Origin: JAKFEE01 sp036675815
GTDB taxonomy: Bacteria > Pseudomonadota > Alphaproteobacteria > Rhodospirillales > Magnetospirillaceae
NCBI GenBank assembly: GCA_036675815.1
Contig: JAKFEE010000031.1
Coordinates: forward strand, 1-64,000
Direction: 5' to 3'
DNA length: 64,000 nucleotides
Part shown: one piece after another, positions 56,664 through 64,000 of the stretch
How positions within the stretch are numbered: the first letter of the stretch is position 1
Layout: each line of letters starts with the position of its first letter
Position numbers and translations under genes: made by a program
The notes under the pieces: generated by a model
The model's input: the letters and a program-made list of their open reading frames with translations, nothing else
Told to the model about the DNA's origin: nothing
Database searches by the model: none

Positions 56664-57587
56664 ATGGCCGAGATCACCGCCTCGCTCGTCAAGGAGCTGC
56701 GCGATAAGACTGGCGCGGGCATGATGGACTGCAAGAAGGCGCTGGGGGAGACCAACGGCGATCTGGAAGCCGCGGTCGACTGGCTGCGCACGAAGGGCTT
56801 GGCCGCCGCCGCCAAGAAGGCCGGCCGCGTCGCCTCGGAAGGGCTGATCGGCGTCGCCGCCTCCGGCACCAAGGGCGTCGTCGTCGAACTCAACTCCGAG
56901 ACCGACTTCGTCTCCCGCAACGACAAGTTCCAGGAGTTCGTGCGCAGCGTCACCCAGGTGGCACTGGGCAATTCCGAGATCGAGGCCCTGCAAAACGCTG
57001 CCTATCCGGGCACCGGTCGCACCGTCGCCGAGGAAACCACCCATCAGATCGCCACCATCGGCGAGAACATGAACCTGCGCCGCGTCGCCGGCCTGTCGGT
57101 CTCGCAGGGCGTGGTCGCCAGCTACGTCCACGCGGCGACGGCGCCCGGCTTGGGCAAGATCGGCGTGTTGGTCGCGCTGGAATCGGCCGGCGACCAGGGT
57201 AAGCTGGAAGCGCTGGGCAAGCAGATCGCCATGCACGTGGCCGCCGCCAGCCCGCTGTTCCTCGATACCGCGTCGGTCGACAACGCCGCCCTCGATCGCG
57301 AGCGCGCCGTGCTCACCGAGCAGGCCGCCGCCTCGGGCAAGCCGGCCAATGTCGTCGAGAAGATGGTCGAGGGTCGCATCCGCAAGTACTACGAGGAAGT
57401 GGTGCTGCTGGAGCAGGTGTTCGTCATCGACCAGGAGAACAAGGTCGGCAAGGTCGTCGAGCAGGCGGCCAAGGACGTCGGGGCCGCGGTCGCCCTGACC
57501 GGCTTCGTCCGTTATGCCCTCGGCGAGGGCATTCAGAAGGAGCAGGCCGACTTCGCCTCGGAAGTCGCCGCCCAGGTCAAGCGGTAA
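56664..57587 (+). CDS. tsf: Translation elongation factor Ts
   Basis: The 307-residue nucleotide exchange factor for EF-Tu. The signature LVKELRDKTGAGMMDCKKAL appears at the N-terminal UBA-like helix. TDFVSRNDKFQEF and EQVFVIDQENKVGKVVEQAA are core and coiled-coil motifs. GAGAGGAAG precedes the ATG. A repeat-derived terminator (57598-57625) follows 10 bases after the stop. Confidence 0.97.
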   Translation: MAEITASLVKELRDKTGAGMMDCKKALGETNGDLEAAVDWLRTKGLAAAAKKAGRVASEGLIGVAASGTKGVVVELNSETDFVSRNDKFQEFVRSVTQVALGNSEIEALQNAAYPGTGRTVAEETTHQIATIGENMNLRRVAGLSVSQGVVASYVHAATAPGLGKIGVLVALESAGDQGKLEALGKQIAMHVAAASPLFLDTASVDNAALDRERAVLTEQAAASGKPANVVEKMVEGRIRKYYEEVVLLEQVFVIDQENKVGKVVEQAAKDVGAAVALTGFVRYALGEGIQKEQADFASEVAAQVKR

Positions 57588-57597
57588 CTTCCCTTCT

Positions 57598-57625
57598 CCC
57601 TCTCCCGCTTGCGGGAGAGGGTTTC
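57598..57625 (+). terminator. Terminator after tsf made of a GGGAGAGGG repeat half
   Basis: CCCTCTCCCGC-tt-GCGGGAGAGGG is a perfect 11-bp hairpin followed by TTTCC. It has exactly the arm sequence of the repeats at 25063 and 54070, showing that this repeat family can serve as a terminator. Confidence 0.8.
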
Positions 57626-57633
57626 CTTGTTGC

Positions 57634-57825
57634 GTCATTTCCCGCGAAAGAGCGTGTGAAGGAATTCCCTTTTTTCGTCACCCCCGCGGAAGCGGGGGTC
57701 CATATTGGGACCGCACAGCACCCGAGCTACCGAGTGCTGTGCGGTCCAGCGATGGATTCCCGCTTTCGCGGGAATGACGAAACAACTGACCAATTCCTTC
57801 ACACCTGTTCGCGGGCATGACGGAG
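57634..57825. repeat. Nested palindromic element upstream of pyrH
   Basis: Three concentric inverted repeats are visible. GTGTGAAGGAATT (57654-57666) pairs with AATTCCTTCACAC (57792-57804), 13/13. GTCACCCCCGC...GCGGGGG and CCCGCTTTCGCGGGAATGAC form the middle hairpins (57677-57778). GGACCGCACAGCAC (57708-57721) pairs with GTGCTGTGCGGTCC (57734-57747), 14/14. It fills most of the 350-base gap between tsf and pyrH. A related copy in reverse orientation lies at 45875-46019. Confidence 0.92.
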
Positions 57826-57937
57826 AACAGCCTCCGCGCGCCGGAGGTAACCGGTCAGATCGGGCGCGACAGCGATCGCGGCGGCGCGTATCATCCGGCG
57901 CGGTCGCCGCTGCCGCGTAGGGGGGAGAGCCCAAGCC

Positions 57938-58663
57938 ATGCCGAACGACGTCAAGTTCCGCCGCGTCCTGTTGAAGATCTCCGGCGAAGGCCTGATGGGC
58001 GATCGCGAGTTCGGCTTGGACACCGAGACGGTGAACCGCATTGCGTCGGAGGTCAAAGCGGTCGTCGACCTCGGCGTGCAGGTCTGCGCGGTGATCGGTG
58101 GCGGCAATATCTTTCGTGGCGTGTCCGGTGCCGCCACGGGCATGGAACGCGCCAGCGCCGACTACATGGGCATGCTGGCCACCGTGATCAACGCGCTGGC
58201 CCTGCAGAATGCGCTCGAGCAGGTCGGCGTGGATACGCGGGTGCAATCGGCGATTCCCATGACCACGGTGTGCGAGTCGTATATCCGCCGCCGCGCCGTG
58301 CGCCACATGGAAAAGGGCCGGGTGGTGATCTTCGCCGCCGGCACCGGCAATCCTTTCTTCACCACCGATACGGCGGCGGCGCTCCGCGCCGTCGAAATGG
58401 GTTGCGACGCCCTGCTCAAGGCGACGCAGGTCGATGGCGTCTACACCGCCGATCCCCATAAGGTGAAGGATGCTAGCCGGTACGAGAGTCTGTCATACCT
58501 AGAGGTACTGGCAAAGGACTTGAAAGTGATGGATGCTTCGGCGATCTCGCTGTGCCGCGAGAACCGGATACCCATCTTGGTCTTCGCGCTGCAGCAGCCA
58601 GGGGCCTTCGCCGAGGTGGTTGCCGGGCGCGGGCGCTACACGATCATCCAGGAGGGGGGCTGA
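57938..58663 (+). CDS. pyrH: UMP kinase
   Basis: A 241-residue hexameric bacterial uridylate kinase of the amino-acid-kinase fold, phosphorylating UMP to UDP. RRVLLKISGEGLMGDREFGL-D, AVIGGGNIFRGVSGA, DYMGMLATVINALALQNALE and GTGNPFFTTDTAAALRAVEM-GCD are the signatures. GGGGAGAG precedes ATG 57938. Only five bases separate it from frr. It is probably transcribed from within the repeat-rich region upstream. Confidence 0.97.
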   Translation: MPNDVKFRRVLLKISGEGLMGDREFGLDTETVNRIASEVKAVVDLGVQVCAVIGGGNIFRGVSGAATGMERASADYMGMLATVINALALQNALEQVGVDTRVQSAIPMTTVCESYIRRRAVRHMEKGRVVIFAAGTGNPFFTTDTAAALRAVEMGCDALLKATQVDGVYTADPHKVKDASRYESLSYLEVLAKDLKVMDASAISLCRENRIPILVFALQQPGAFAEVVAGRGRYTIIQEGG

Positions 58664-58667
58664 AGCA

Positions 58668-59237
58668 GTGTCTGCCGATAATTACCCGGATCTGAAGAAG
58701 GACATCAAGCGTCGCATGGACGGTGCCGTCGAGGTTCTGAAGAAGGAATTCTCCGGCCTGCGCACCGGCCGCGCCTCGGTCAATCTTCTCGATCCCATCG
58801 TCGTCGAGGCCTATGGCAGCACCATGCCGCTCAACCAGGTCGGCACCGTCGGCGTGCCCGAGCCGCGCATGATCACCGTGCAGGTGTGGGACAGGTCGAT
58901 GAGCAAGGCGGTGGAGAAGGCCATCCGCGATTCGGGCCTCGGGCTCAACCCGCAAGCCGAGGGCCAGCTGATCCGCGTGCCGATTCCGCCGCTCAACGAG
59001 GAGCGCCGCAAGGAACTGGCCAAGGTCGCCCACAAGTACAGCGAGCAGGCGCGGGTCTCGATCCGCAACGTCCGCCGCGACGGCATGGATGCGCTGAAGA
59101 AGTTCGAAAAGGACGGCAAGATCACCGAGGACGATCTGCGGAACTTCGAGAAAGAGGTCCAGCAAGTGACCGATGAGGCCATCCGCCGCGTGGATGAGGC
59201 GCTGCAGCACAAGGAACAAGAGATCAAGCAGGTCTAA
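58668..59237 (+). CDS. frr: Ribosome recycling factor
   Basis: A 189-residue protein that splits post-termination ribosomes with EF-G. The three-helix bundle is marked by KRRMDGAVEVLKKEFSGLRT-GRASVNLLDPIVVEAYGS, LIRVPIPPLNEERRKELAKV and ARVSIRNVRRDGMDALKKFE-KDGKITEDD. It starts at GTG 58668, four bases after the pyrH stop, behind GGAGGGGGG. The next gene, uppS, begins four bases after its stop. Confidence 0.96.
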   Translation: MSADNYPDLKKDIKRRMDGAVEVLKKEFSGLRTGRASVNLLDPIVVEAYGSTMPLNQVGTVGVPEPRMITVQVWDRSMSKAVEKAIRDSGLGLNPQAEGQLIRVPIPPLNEERRKELAKVAHKYSEQARVSIRNVRRDGMDALKKFEKDGKITEDDLRNFEKEVQQVTDEAIRRVDEALQHKEQEIKQV

Positions 59238-59241
59238 GCCC

Positions 59242-59970
59242 ATGACCGTCGTATCGGGCTCGACCCCTCCGGTGCCGACGCATGTCGCCATCATCATGGA
59301 TGGCAACGGCCGCTGGGCGAAGGCGCGCGGGTTGCCGCGCACCGTCGGCCACAAGCGCGGCGTCGAGGCCGTGCGCCGGCTGGTGCAGAACGCCGGCGCG
59401 CTTGGCGTATCGTATCTCACCCTGTTCGGGTTCTCGTCGGAGAACTGGCGCCGGCCGGAGAGCGAGGTCTCGGCGCTGATGGGGCTTCTGCGCCTGTACT
59501 TGCGCGGCGAGCTTGCCGAACTGCACCGCAGCGGCGTGCGTGTGCAGGTGGTGGGCGATCGTTCGCGCTTCGATTCCGACATCGTCGCCTTGATCGAGGA
59601 CGCCGAGGCGCTGACCGCGGCCAATTCGCGTCTGGTACTGACGGTGGCGCTGAGCTATGGCGGCCGGCAGGAGATCGTGCACGCCGCGCGCATGCTCGCC
59701 GCCGAGGTGGCGGCGGGGCGGCTGCGGCCAGACGACATCGACGAAAGCGCTTTCGCCGACCGGCTGTTCACCGCCGGCATTCCCGACCCCGACCTGCTGA
59801 TACGAACGAGCGGCGAGAAGCGCATCTCCAACTTCCTGCTGTGGCAGTGCGCCTACGCCGAGTTGGTGTTCTCCGACACCTTGTGGCCCGATTTCGATCG
59901 CGCCGATCTCGAGGCGGCGATCCGCGAGTTCCAGCGACGCGAGCGCCGCTACGGCATGGTCCTCGGCTGA
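59242..59970 (+). CDS. uppS: Undecaprenyl diphosphate synthase (cis-prenyltransferase)
   Basis: A 242-residue enzyme that condenses isopentenyl diphosphate onto farnesyl diphosphate to make the C55 carrier for cell-wall synthesis. HVAIIMDGNGRWAKARGLPR carries the catalytic Asp20. GHKRGVEAVRRLV, TLFGFSSENWRRP and the C-terminal DLLIRTSGEKRISNFLLWQC-AYAEL are the canonical motifs. ATG 59242 follows frr by four bases. A double-dyad repeat separates it from cdsA. Confidence 0.97.
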   Translation: MTVVSGSTPPVPTHVAIIMDGNGRWAKARGLPRTVGHKRGVEAVRRLVQNAGALGVSYLTLFGFSSENWRRPESEVSALMGLLRLYLRGELAELHRSGVRVQVVGDRSRFDSDIVALIEDAEALTAANSRLVLTVALSYGGRQEIVHAARMLAAEVAAGRLRPDDIDESAFADRLFTAGIPDPDLLIRTSGEKRISNFLLWQCAYAELVFSDTLWPDFDRADLEAAIREFQRRERRYGMVLG

Positions 59971-60007
59971 TCGGATGAAGACGGGCGGAATCAATGTTGG
60001 GTCGCCC

Positions 60008-60062
60008 GGAGCGCGGAGCTCCAGCCCCGCACTCCACATGCGGACCTGGAGGTCCGTGCTCC
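60008..60062. repeat. Double-dyad repeat, copy F
   Basis: GCGGAGCTCC-AGCCCCGC at 60013-60030 (one mismatch) and GCGGACCTGG-AGGTCCGT at 60040-60057. It has the same orientation as copy E. It interrupts the otherwise tightly packed uppS-cdsA operon, ending 21 bases before the cdsA GTG and followed by a TTTTT run. Confidence 0.88.
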
Positions 60063-60082
60063 GTTTTTATGGCTCAATCTAG

Positions 60083-60844
60083 GTGCTGAGAACCCGTATC
60101 CTGTCTGCCTTGGTCATGGCTCCCGTGGCGCTGGCGGCGGTGTGGTACGGCGGCTGGGCGTTCGATGCCCTCGTCGCCGTCGTTGCCGCCCTGATGGCGT
60201 GGGAGTGGGAGAGGATGATCGCCGGCCGCTTTGGCCCGGTCGGCATCGTCACCGGCGCCGTCGGCGTTGGCGCCGCCTTCCTGGCGGGGGAGCGGCCGCT
60301 GGTCGCCTTGCTGCTGATGGCCGCGGCCTTCGCGGCGGTGGCCCTGATCAGCCGGATGCGCAGCCCGGCCGTCGCGCGTTGGCTGATGGTCGGCGTACCC
60401 TACATCCTTCTGCCGGTCATCGCCCTCGGCTGGTTGCGCCACGCGCCGTCCGGGCGCTCGATCATCGTCTGGCTTCTGCTGGTGGTATGGGCCACCGATG
60501 TCGGCGCCTATGCCTTCGGCCGGACCATTGGCGGCCCCAAGCTGGCGCCACGGCTGTCGCCGAAAAAGACCTGGGCGGGGCTGGGCGGCGGTGCCCTGTG
60601 CGCCGGATTGGTGGGATGGGCCTGCGGCCAGTGGGCGGCCTACGACCAGCCGTTGGCTCTTGCCCTGATCAGCGCGGCCATGGCGATCGCCGCGCAGGCC
60701 GGTGACATCGCCGAATCGGCGGTGAAGCGCCGCTTTGGCGTCAAGGACTCCAGCAATATCATCCCGGGCCATGGTGGGGTGCTCGACAGGGTTGACGGCG
60801 TGCTGCCGGTCGCGGCACTAGTTGCGCTCATTTATGTCATTTGA
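60083..60844 (+). CDS. cdsA: Phosphatidate cytidylyltransferase
   Basis: A 253-residue membrane enzyme making CDP-diacylglycerol from phosphatidate and CTP, the entry point to phospholipids. It has six or seven hydrophobic segments and the C-terminal signature KDSSNIIPGHGGVLDRVDG (the S-x-x-K-R-x(4)-K-D-x-G-x-x-x-P-G-H-G-G family motif, with KRRFGVKDSSN here). It begins at GTG 60083 with no clear Shine-Dalgarno; a TAG stop lies just upstream in frame, so no longer start exists. Translation may depend on the repeat-derived leader. Confidence 0.95.
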   Translation: MLRTRILSALVMAPVALAAVWYGGWAFDALVAVVAALMAWEWERMIAGRFGPVGIVTGAVGVGAAFLAGERPLVALLLMAAAFAAVALISRMRSPAVARWLMVGVPYILLPVIALGWLRHAPSGRSIIVWLLLVVWATDVGAYAFGRTIGGPKLAPRLSPKKTWAGLGGGALCAGLVGWACGQWAAYDQPLALALISAAMAIAAQAGDIAESAVKRRFGVKDSSNIIPGHGGVLDRVDGVLPVAALVALIYVI

Positions 60845-60857
60845 GTCGGGAGCCGGG

Positions 60858-62069
60858 ATGGCTTGGGTGAGTGAGCGTGCACAGCCGGCGGCCGGGGCGG
60901 AACAGCCGCGCAGCGTCACCATCCTGGGCAGCACCGGCTCGATCGGCTGCTCCACCATCGACCTGATCGAGCGCGAACCCGCGGGACGCTTCGTCGTCGA
61001 GGCACTCACCGGCAACCGCAACGTCAAGCTGCTGGCCGCGCAGGCGCGCAAGCTCCGCCCCCGCATGGTGGCCACCGCCAGCCCCGATGCCTACCGGGAA
61101 CTGAAGGACCTGCTGTCCGGCACCGGGATCGAAGTCGCCGCCGGGGACGCGGCGGTGGTCGAGGCGGCGCGGCGGCCGGCGGATTGGGTCATGGCGGCCA
61201 TCGTCGGCGCCGCCGGTCTGCAGCCGACGCTGGCCGCCGCCGCACGCGGCGCTACCGTGGCGCTGGCCAACAAGGAATGTCTGGTCTGCGCCGGCGACCT
61301 CATGATGGCCGAGGTCAGCCGCCACGGCGCCACGCTGCTGCCGGTGGATTCCGAGCACAATGCCATCTTCCAGGTCATCGACGCCGGGCAGAAGGACAAG
61401 ATCGACCGCATCATCCTCACCGCCTCGGGCGGGCCATTCCGTGCCATCTCTCGCGAGCAGATGGCGTCGGTGACGCCGGCGCAAGCCGTCGCGCACCCGA
61501 ACTGGGACATGGGCGCCAAGATATCGGTCGACTCGGCGACGATGTTCAACAAGGGTCTCGAACTGATCGAGGCCTATCACCTGTTCGGCCTGCCGCAGGA
61601 CCGGATCGACATCCTGGTGCATCCGCAGTCGGTGGTCCACAGCATGGTCGCCTATGTCGACGGCTCGGTGCTTGCCCAGCTCGGCACGCCCGACATGCGC
61701 ACGCCGATTTCCTACACGCTGGCATGGCCGCGGCGCATGACGACCCCGGCCAAGCGCCTCGACCTCGCCGCCATCGGCAGCCTGACCTTCGAAGCTCCCG
61801 ACCCGCTGCGTTTCCCCGCCCTGCGGCTAGCCCGCCACGCCTTGCAAACCGGCGGTGGTGCACCTACTGTTTTCAACGCCGCAAACGAGATCGCGGTGCA
61901 GGCCTTCCTGGCCGGCAGGATCGGCTTCCTCGACATCGCGCGCGTCGTCGAGGAGACGTTGGGGGCGATCGTCACGGCACCGCTGGCGCGGCTGGCAGAC
62001 GTGCTCGAAACCGATCGCCGGGCGCGGGAGGTTGCTGGCGGCCTGGCTGCCGCCCTCGGTAACCGCTAG
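60858..62069 (+). CDS. dxr: 1-deoxy-D-xylulose-5-phosphate reductoisomerase
   Basis: A 403-residue NADPH enzyme, second step of the MEP isoprenoid pathway. VTILGSTGSIGCSTIDLI is the nucleotide-binding motif. ALANKECLVCAGDLMM, PVDSEHNAIFQ and TASGGPFR contact metal and substrate, and SVDSATMFNKGLELIEAYHL-FG and VHPQSVVHSMVAYVDGSVLA-QLG complete the family pattern. ATG 60858 has GGGAGCCGGG before it. In-frame alternatives at 60822 and 60834 overlap cdsA and lack a ribosome binding site. Confidence 0.96.
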   Translation: MAWVSERAQPAAGAEQPRSVTILGSTGSIGCSTIDLIEREPAGRFVVEALTGNRNVKLLAAQARKLRPRMVATASPDAYRELKDLLSGTGIEVAAGDAAVVEAARRPADWVMAAIVGAAGLQPTLAAAARGATVALANKECLVCAGDLMMAEVSRHGATLLPVDSEHNAIFQVIDAGQKDKIDRIILTASGGPFRAISREQMASVTPAQAVAHPNWDMGAKISVDSATMFNKGLELIEAYHLFGLPQDRIDILVHPQSVVHSMVAYVDGSVLAQLGTPDMRTPISYTLAWPRRMTTPAKRLDLAAIGSLTFEAPDPLRFPALRLARHALQTGGGAPTVFNAANEIAVQAFLAGRIGFLDIARVVEETLGAIVTAPLARLADVLETDRRAREVAGGLAAALGNR

Positions 62070-62077
62070 AGCGAGGC

Positions 62078-63220
62078 ATGGTGGAACATAGCGTCGGCCT
62101 TCTTTCGGGCTTCTGGTATTACATCGTCATCTTCCTGTTCGTTCTCACCGTCGTGGTCTTCGTCCACGAGTTGGGTCATTACCTGGTGGCCCGCTGGGCC
62201 GGCGTGCGTGTCGAGGTATTTTCGGTCGGCTTCGGCAAGGAGCTTTTCGGCTGGACGACGCGGTCGGGGACCCGTTGGCGGGTGAGCATGCTGCCGCTGG
62301 GCGGCTATGTCCGCATGTTCGGCGAGGCCGGCGACGACGCGGCGGAGCGCCCACTGGCCCCCGAGGAAAAGGCGGTGGCCTTTTCGCACAAGAGCGTCGG
62401 TCGCCGCGCCGCCATCGTCGCCGCAGGGCCGGCGAGCAACTTCATTTTCGGCATCCTGTTGCTGGCCGGCATGTTCCTGATGTACGGGCAACCGACGACG
62501 CCGGCGGTGGTCGGCCATGTCGAGCCCGGCTCCGCCGCCGCGTCCGCCGGCGTGCAGGCAGGAGACCGTATCCTTCGCATCGACGACGAGACGGTCGAAA
62601 ATTTCCAGGACGTACAGCAGATCGTACGGCTGCGAATCGGCGAGGCGCTGACCCTGGTCGTCCGGCGCGGCGACCAGGAAGTGGCGCTGACGGCCCAGCC
62701 GCGGGTGATGCTGCGCACGGACGTATTCGGCAACGAGGTGCGGATGCCGGTGCTGGGGATCGGCGCACCCGAAGGCTCGACCGAAATCCGCCACCACGGC
62801 GTCGCCTCGGCCCTGGGGGCTGCGGTCGAAGAGACGGGCAGCATGGTCTCGTCGACGTTCACCGCACTGGGGCAAATGATCACGGGAGCGCGGGAATCGA
62901 CGGAACTGGGCGGGCCGCTGCGAATCGCCAAGGGTGCAGGGCAGGCGGCGCAGCTGGGATTCGCCAGTATTGTCTTTTTCGTCATCTTGCTGTCGATCAA
63001 TCTTGGCCTCATCAATCTCTTCCCCATCCCCATGCTGGATGGAGGTCATCTGGCCTATTATGCCGTGGAGGCCGTTCGGGGACGGCCGCTAGGGCCGCGA
63101 GCGCAAGAATATGGTTTTCGGATCGGCCTGTTTCTGGTATTCGCGTTAATGGTTTTCGCGACACGGAACGATCTGGTCGATCTTAAGGTGTGGGAATTCT
63201 TGAAGGGTCTCACGTCTTAG
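62078..63220 (+). CDS. rseP: RIP zinc metalloprotease RseP
   Basis: A 380-residue intramembrane site-2 protease that cuts anti-sigma factors and leftover signal peptides. The zinc motif HELGH (H30, E31, H34) lies in VVVFVHELGHYLVARWAGVR-VEVFSVGFG. A single PDZ domain spans about 140-200 (GSAAASAGVQAGDRILRIDD-ETV), and the second metal motif NLFPIPMLDGGHLAYYAVEA is near 308-327. It carries one PDZ where E. coli has two, common outside gammaproteobacteria. It sits between dxr and bamA, the typical order. Confidence 0.96.
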   Translation: MVEHSVGLLSGFWYYIVIFLFVLTVVVFVHELGHYLVARWAGVRVEVFSVGFGKELFGWTTRSGTRWRVSMLPLGGYVRMFGEAGDDAAERPLAPEEKAVAFSHKSVGRRAAIVAAGPASNFIFGILLLAGMFLMYGQPTTPAVVGHVEPGSAAASAGVQAGDRILRIDDETVENFQDVQQIVRLRIGEALTLVVRRGDQEVALTAQPRVMLRTDVFGNEVRMPVLGIGAPEGSTEIRHHGVASALGAAVEETGSMVSSTFTALGQMITGARESTELGGPLRIAKGAGQAAQLGFASIVFFVILLSINLGLINLFPIPMLDGGHLAYYAVEAVRGRPLGPRAQEYGFRIGLFLVFALMVFATRNDLVDLKVWEFLKGLTS

Positions 63221-63245
63221 CTGCGCTCGTGTTAAAGGGGGGGCT

Positions 63246-64000
63246 TTGGTTAGTTCGATTCGTCTTGGGGTGCTTGCCGCGCCCATAATTGCGTTGACTG
63301 TGGCCTCGCCGGCTCAGGCGCAGAACGGCGGTACCGTTTCGGCGATCGACGTCGAAGGGACACAGCGCATCGAAGCCGAGACGGTGCGCTCGTACATGGC
63401 GATTGCACCGGGCGACGCGTTCACCCCTGAACTCATCGACAGGTCGGTGCGCAATCTGTTTGCCACGGGGCTGTTCGCCGACGTGGCCATGGTCCGCCAA
63501 GGCGACCGCCTGATCGTGCGCGTGGTCGAGAACCCGGTGATCAACCGCATCAGCTTCGAGGGCAACCAGCGCATCAAGGACGAGACGCTGCAGAACGAGG
63601 TGCAGCTGCGGCCGCGCACGGTGTATACCCGCACCAAGATCCAGCAGGACGTCGCACGCATCCAGGACGTCTATCGCCGCTCCGGCCGTTTCGCGGCGAC
63701 GGTTGAGCCGAAACTGATCCAGCTCGAGCAGAACCGCGTCGATCTCGTGTTCGAGGTCAACGAGGGGCCGACCACCTACGTGAAGGCCATCAACCTCGTC
63801 GGCAACCGCGACTACAGCGATTCGCGGCTGCGCGAGGTGCTGCGCACCAAGGAGGAGCGCTGGTATCGATTCTTTTCGCAAGACGATACCTACGACCCCG
63901 ATCGCCTGACCTTCGATCGCGAACTGCTGCGCCGTTTCTACCTGAGTCGTGGCTATGCCGACTTCCGTGTCGATTCGGCGGTGGCCGAGCTGACACCCGA
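63246..64000 (+). CDS. bamA: Outer-membrane assembly factor BamA, 3' end beyond window
   Basis: About 251 residues of BamA are visible, the core of the machine that inserts beta-barrel proteins. It begins at TTG 63246 behind AAAGGGGGGGG, followed by a signal peptide (RLGVLAAPIIALTVASPAQA) cleaved before QNGG. POTRA 1 follows with VSAIDVEGTQRIEAETVRSY, FATGLFADVAMVRQGDRLIV and RVVENPVINRISFEGNQRIK. POTRA 2 has ARIQDVYRRSGRFAATVEPK and VDLVFEVNEGP, and POTRA 3 begins at AINLVGNRDYSDSRLREVL. The barrel lies outside the window. No ATG alternative fits better. Confidence 0.95.
   Translation, partial: MVSSIRLGVLAAPIIALTVASPAQAQNGGTVSAIDVEGTQRIEAETVRSYMAIAPGDAFTPELIDRSVRNLFATGLFADVAMVRQGDRLIVRVVENPVINRISFEGNQRIKDETLQNEVQLRPRTVYTRTKIQQDVARIQDVYRRSGRFAATVEPKLIQLEQNRVDLVFEVNEGPTTYVKAINLVGNRDYSDSRLREVLRTKEERWYRFFSQDDTYDPDRLTFDRELLRRFYLSRGYADFRVDSAVAELTP

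Overview
The window is a GC-rich bacterial chromosome segment that looks alphaproteobacterial, most likely Rhodospirillales. The reasons are the gene orders erpA/dgt-argS-SPOR-nagZ-scpAB and rpsB-tsf-pyrH-frr-uppS-cdsA-dxr-rseP-bamA, a class I PHA synthase, a liv operon ending in a small DUF6867-type membrane gene, an HWE/HisKA_2-type kinase, and an aminotransferase-hom-glpX-recJ block. The taxonomic call is inference from gene order and protein families; there is no rRNA in the window and I saw no tRNA gene.

Layout. 0-8 kb: the 3' part of fumC, a small RHH protein, a tiny secreted peptide gene, AsmA, an AI-2E-type permease and a D-lactate/glycolate-type FAD oxidase. 8-11.5 kb: a RelE/ParE-type toxin-antitoxin pair, then the ligase and exonuclease of the ligase-associated DNA repair set. 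11.5-18 kb: a HIT protein, a REC-only regulator with a sensor kinase whose ATPase domain looks degenerate, an NTF2-like protein and a 954-residue membrane-anchored coiled-coil protein. 18-30.7 kb: cyanide-insensitive-type cytochrome bd oxidase, DUF72, a BaeRF-type protein, 5-oxoprolinase facing ChaC, an XRE-cupin regulator, PHA synthase and a lipoprotein. 31-41.5 kb: aminotransferase-hom-glpX-recJ, an orphan HicB, an acyl-CoA synthetase, a RES/Xre toxin-antitoxin pair, Dps, DUF2061 and a HIG1 protein. 41.6-48 kb: the branched-chain amino acid ABC transporter and a DUF922-like putative metalloprotein. 48-64 kb: housekeeping genes from erpA to bamA (cut by the window end).

Working together. ChaC releases 5-oxoproline from glutathione and 5-oxoprolinase converts it to glutamate; the two genes converge, with a regulator just beyond that has an FNR-type palindrome in front of it. 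The 48.5-64 kb block runs almost entirely on one strand with many ATGA/TGATG stop-start overlaps and covers dNTP control, tRNA charging, peptidoglycan recycling, condensin accessory proteins, translation, isoprenoid/phospholipid synthesis and outer-membrane assembly.

The most unusual layer is the intergenic DNA. At least four families of palindromic repeats are dispersed here. One 55-bp double-dyad family has six copies, four of them between convergent genes. A second family has a copy inserted in frame, without stops, inside the 5-oxoprolinase gene, and another copy next to scpA that is open in the same frame. A third forms a 151-bp nested palindrome in front of pyrH.
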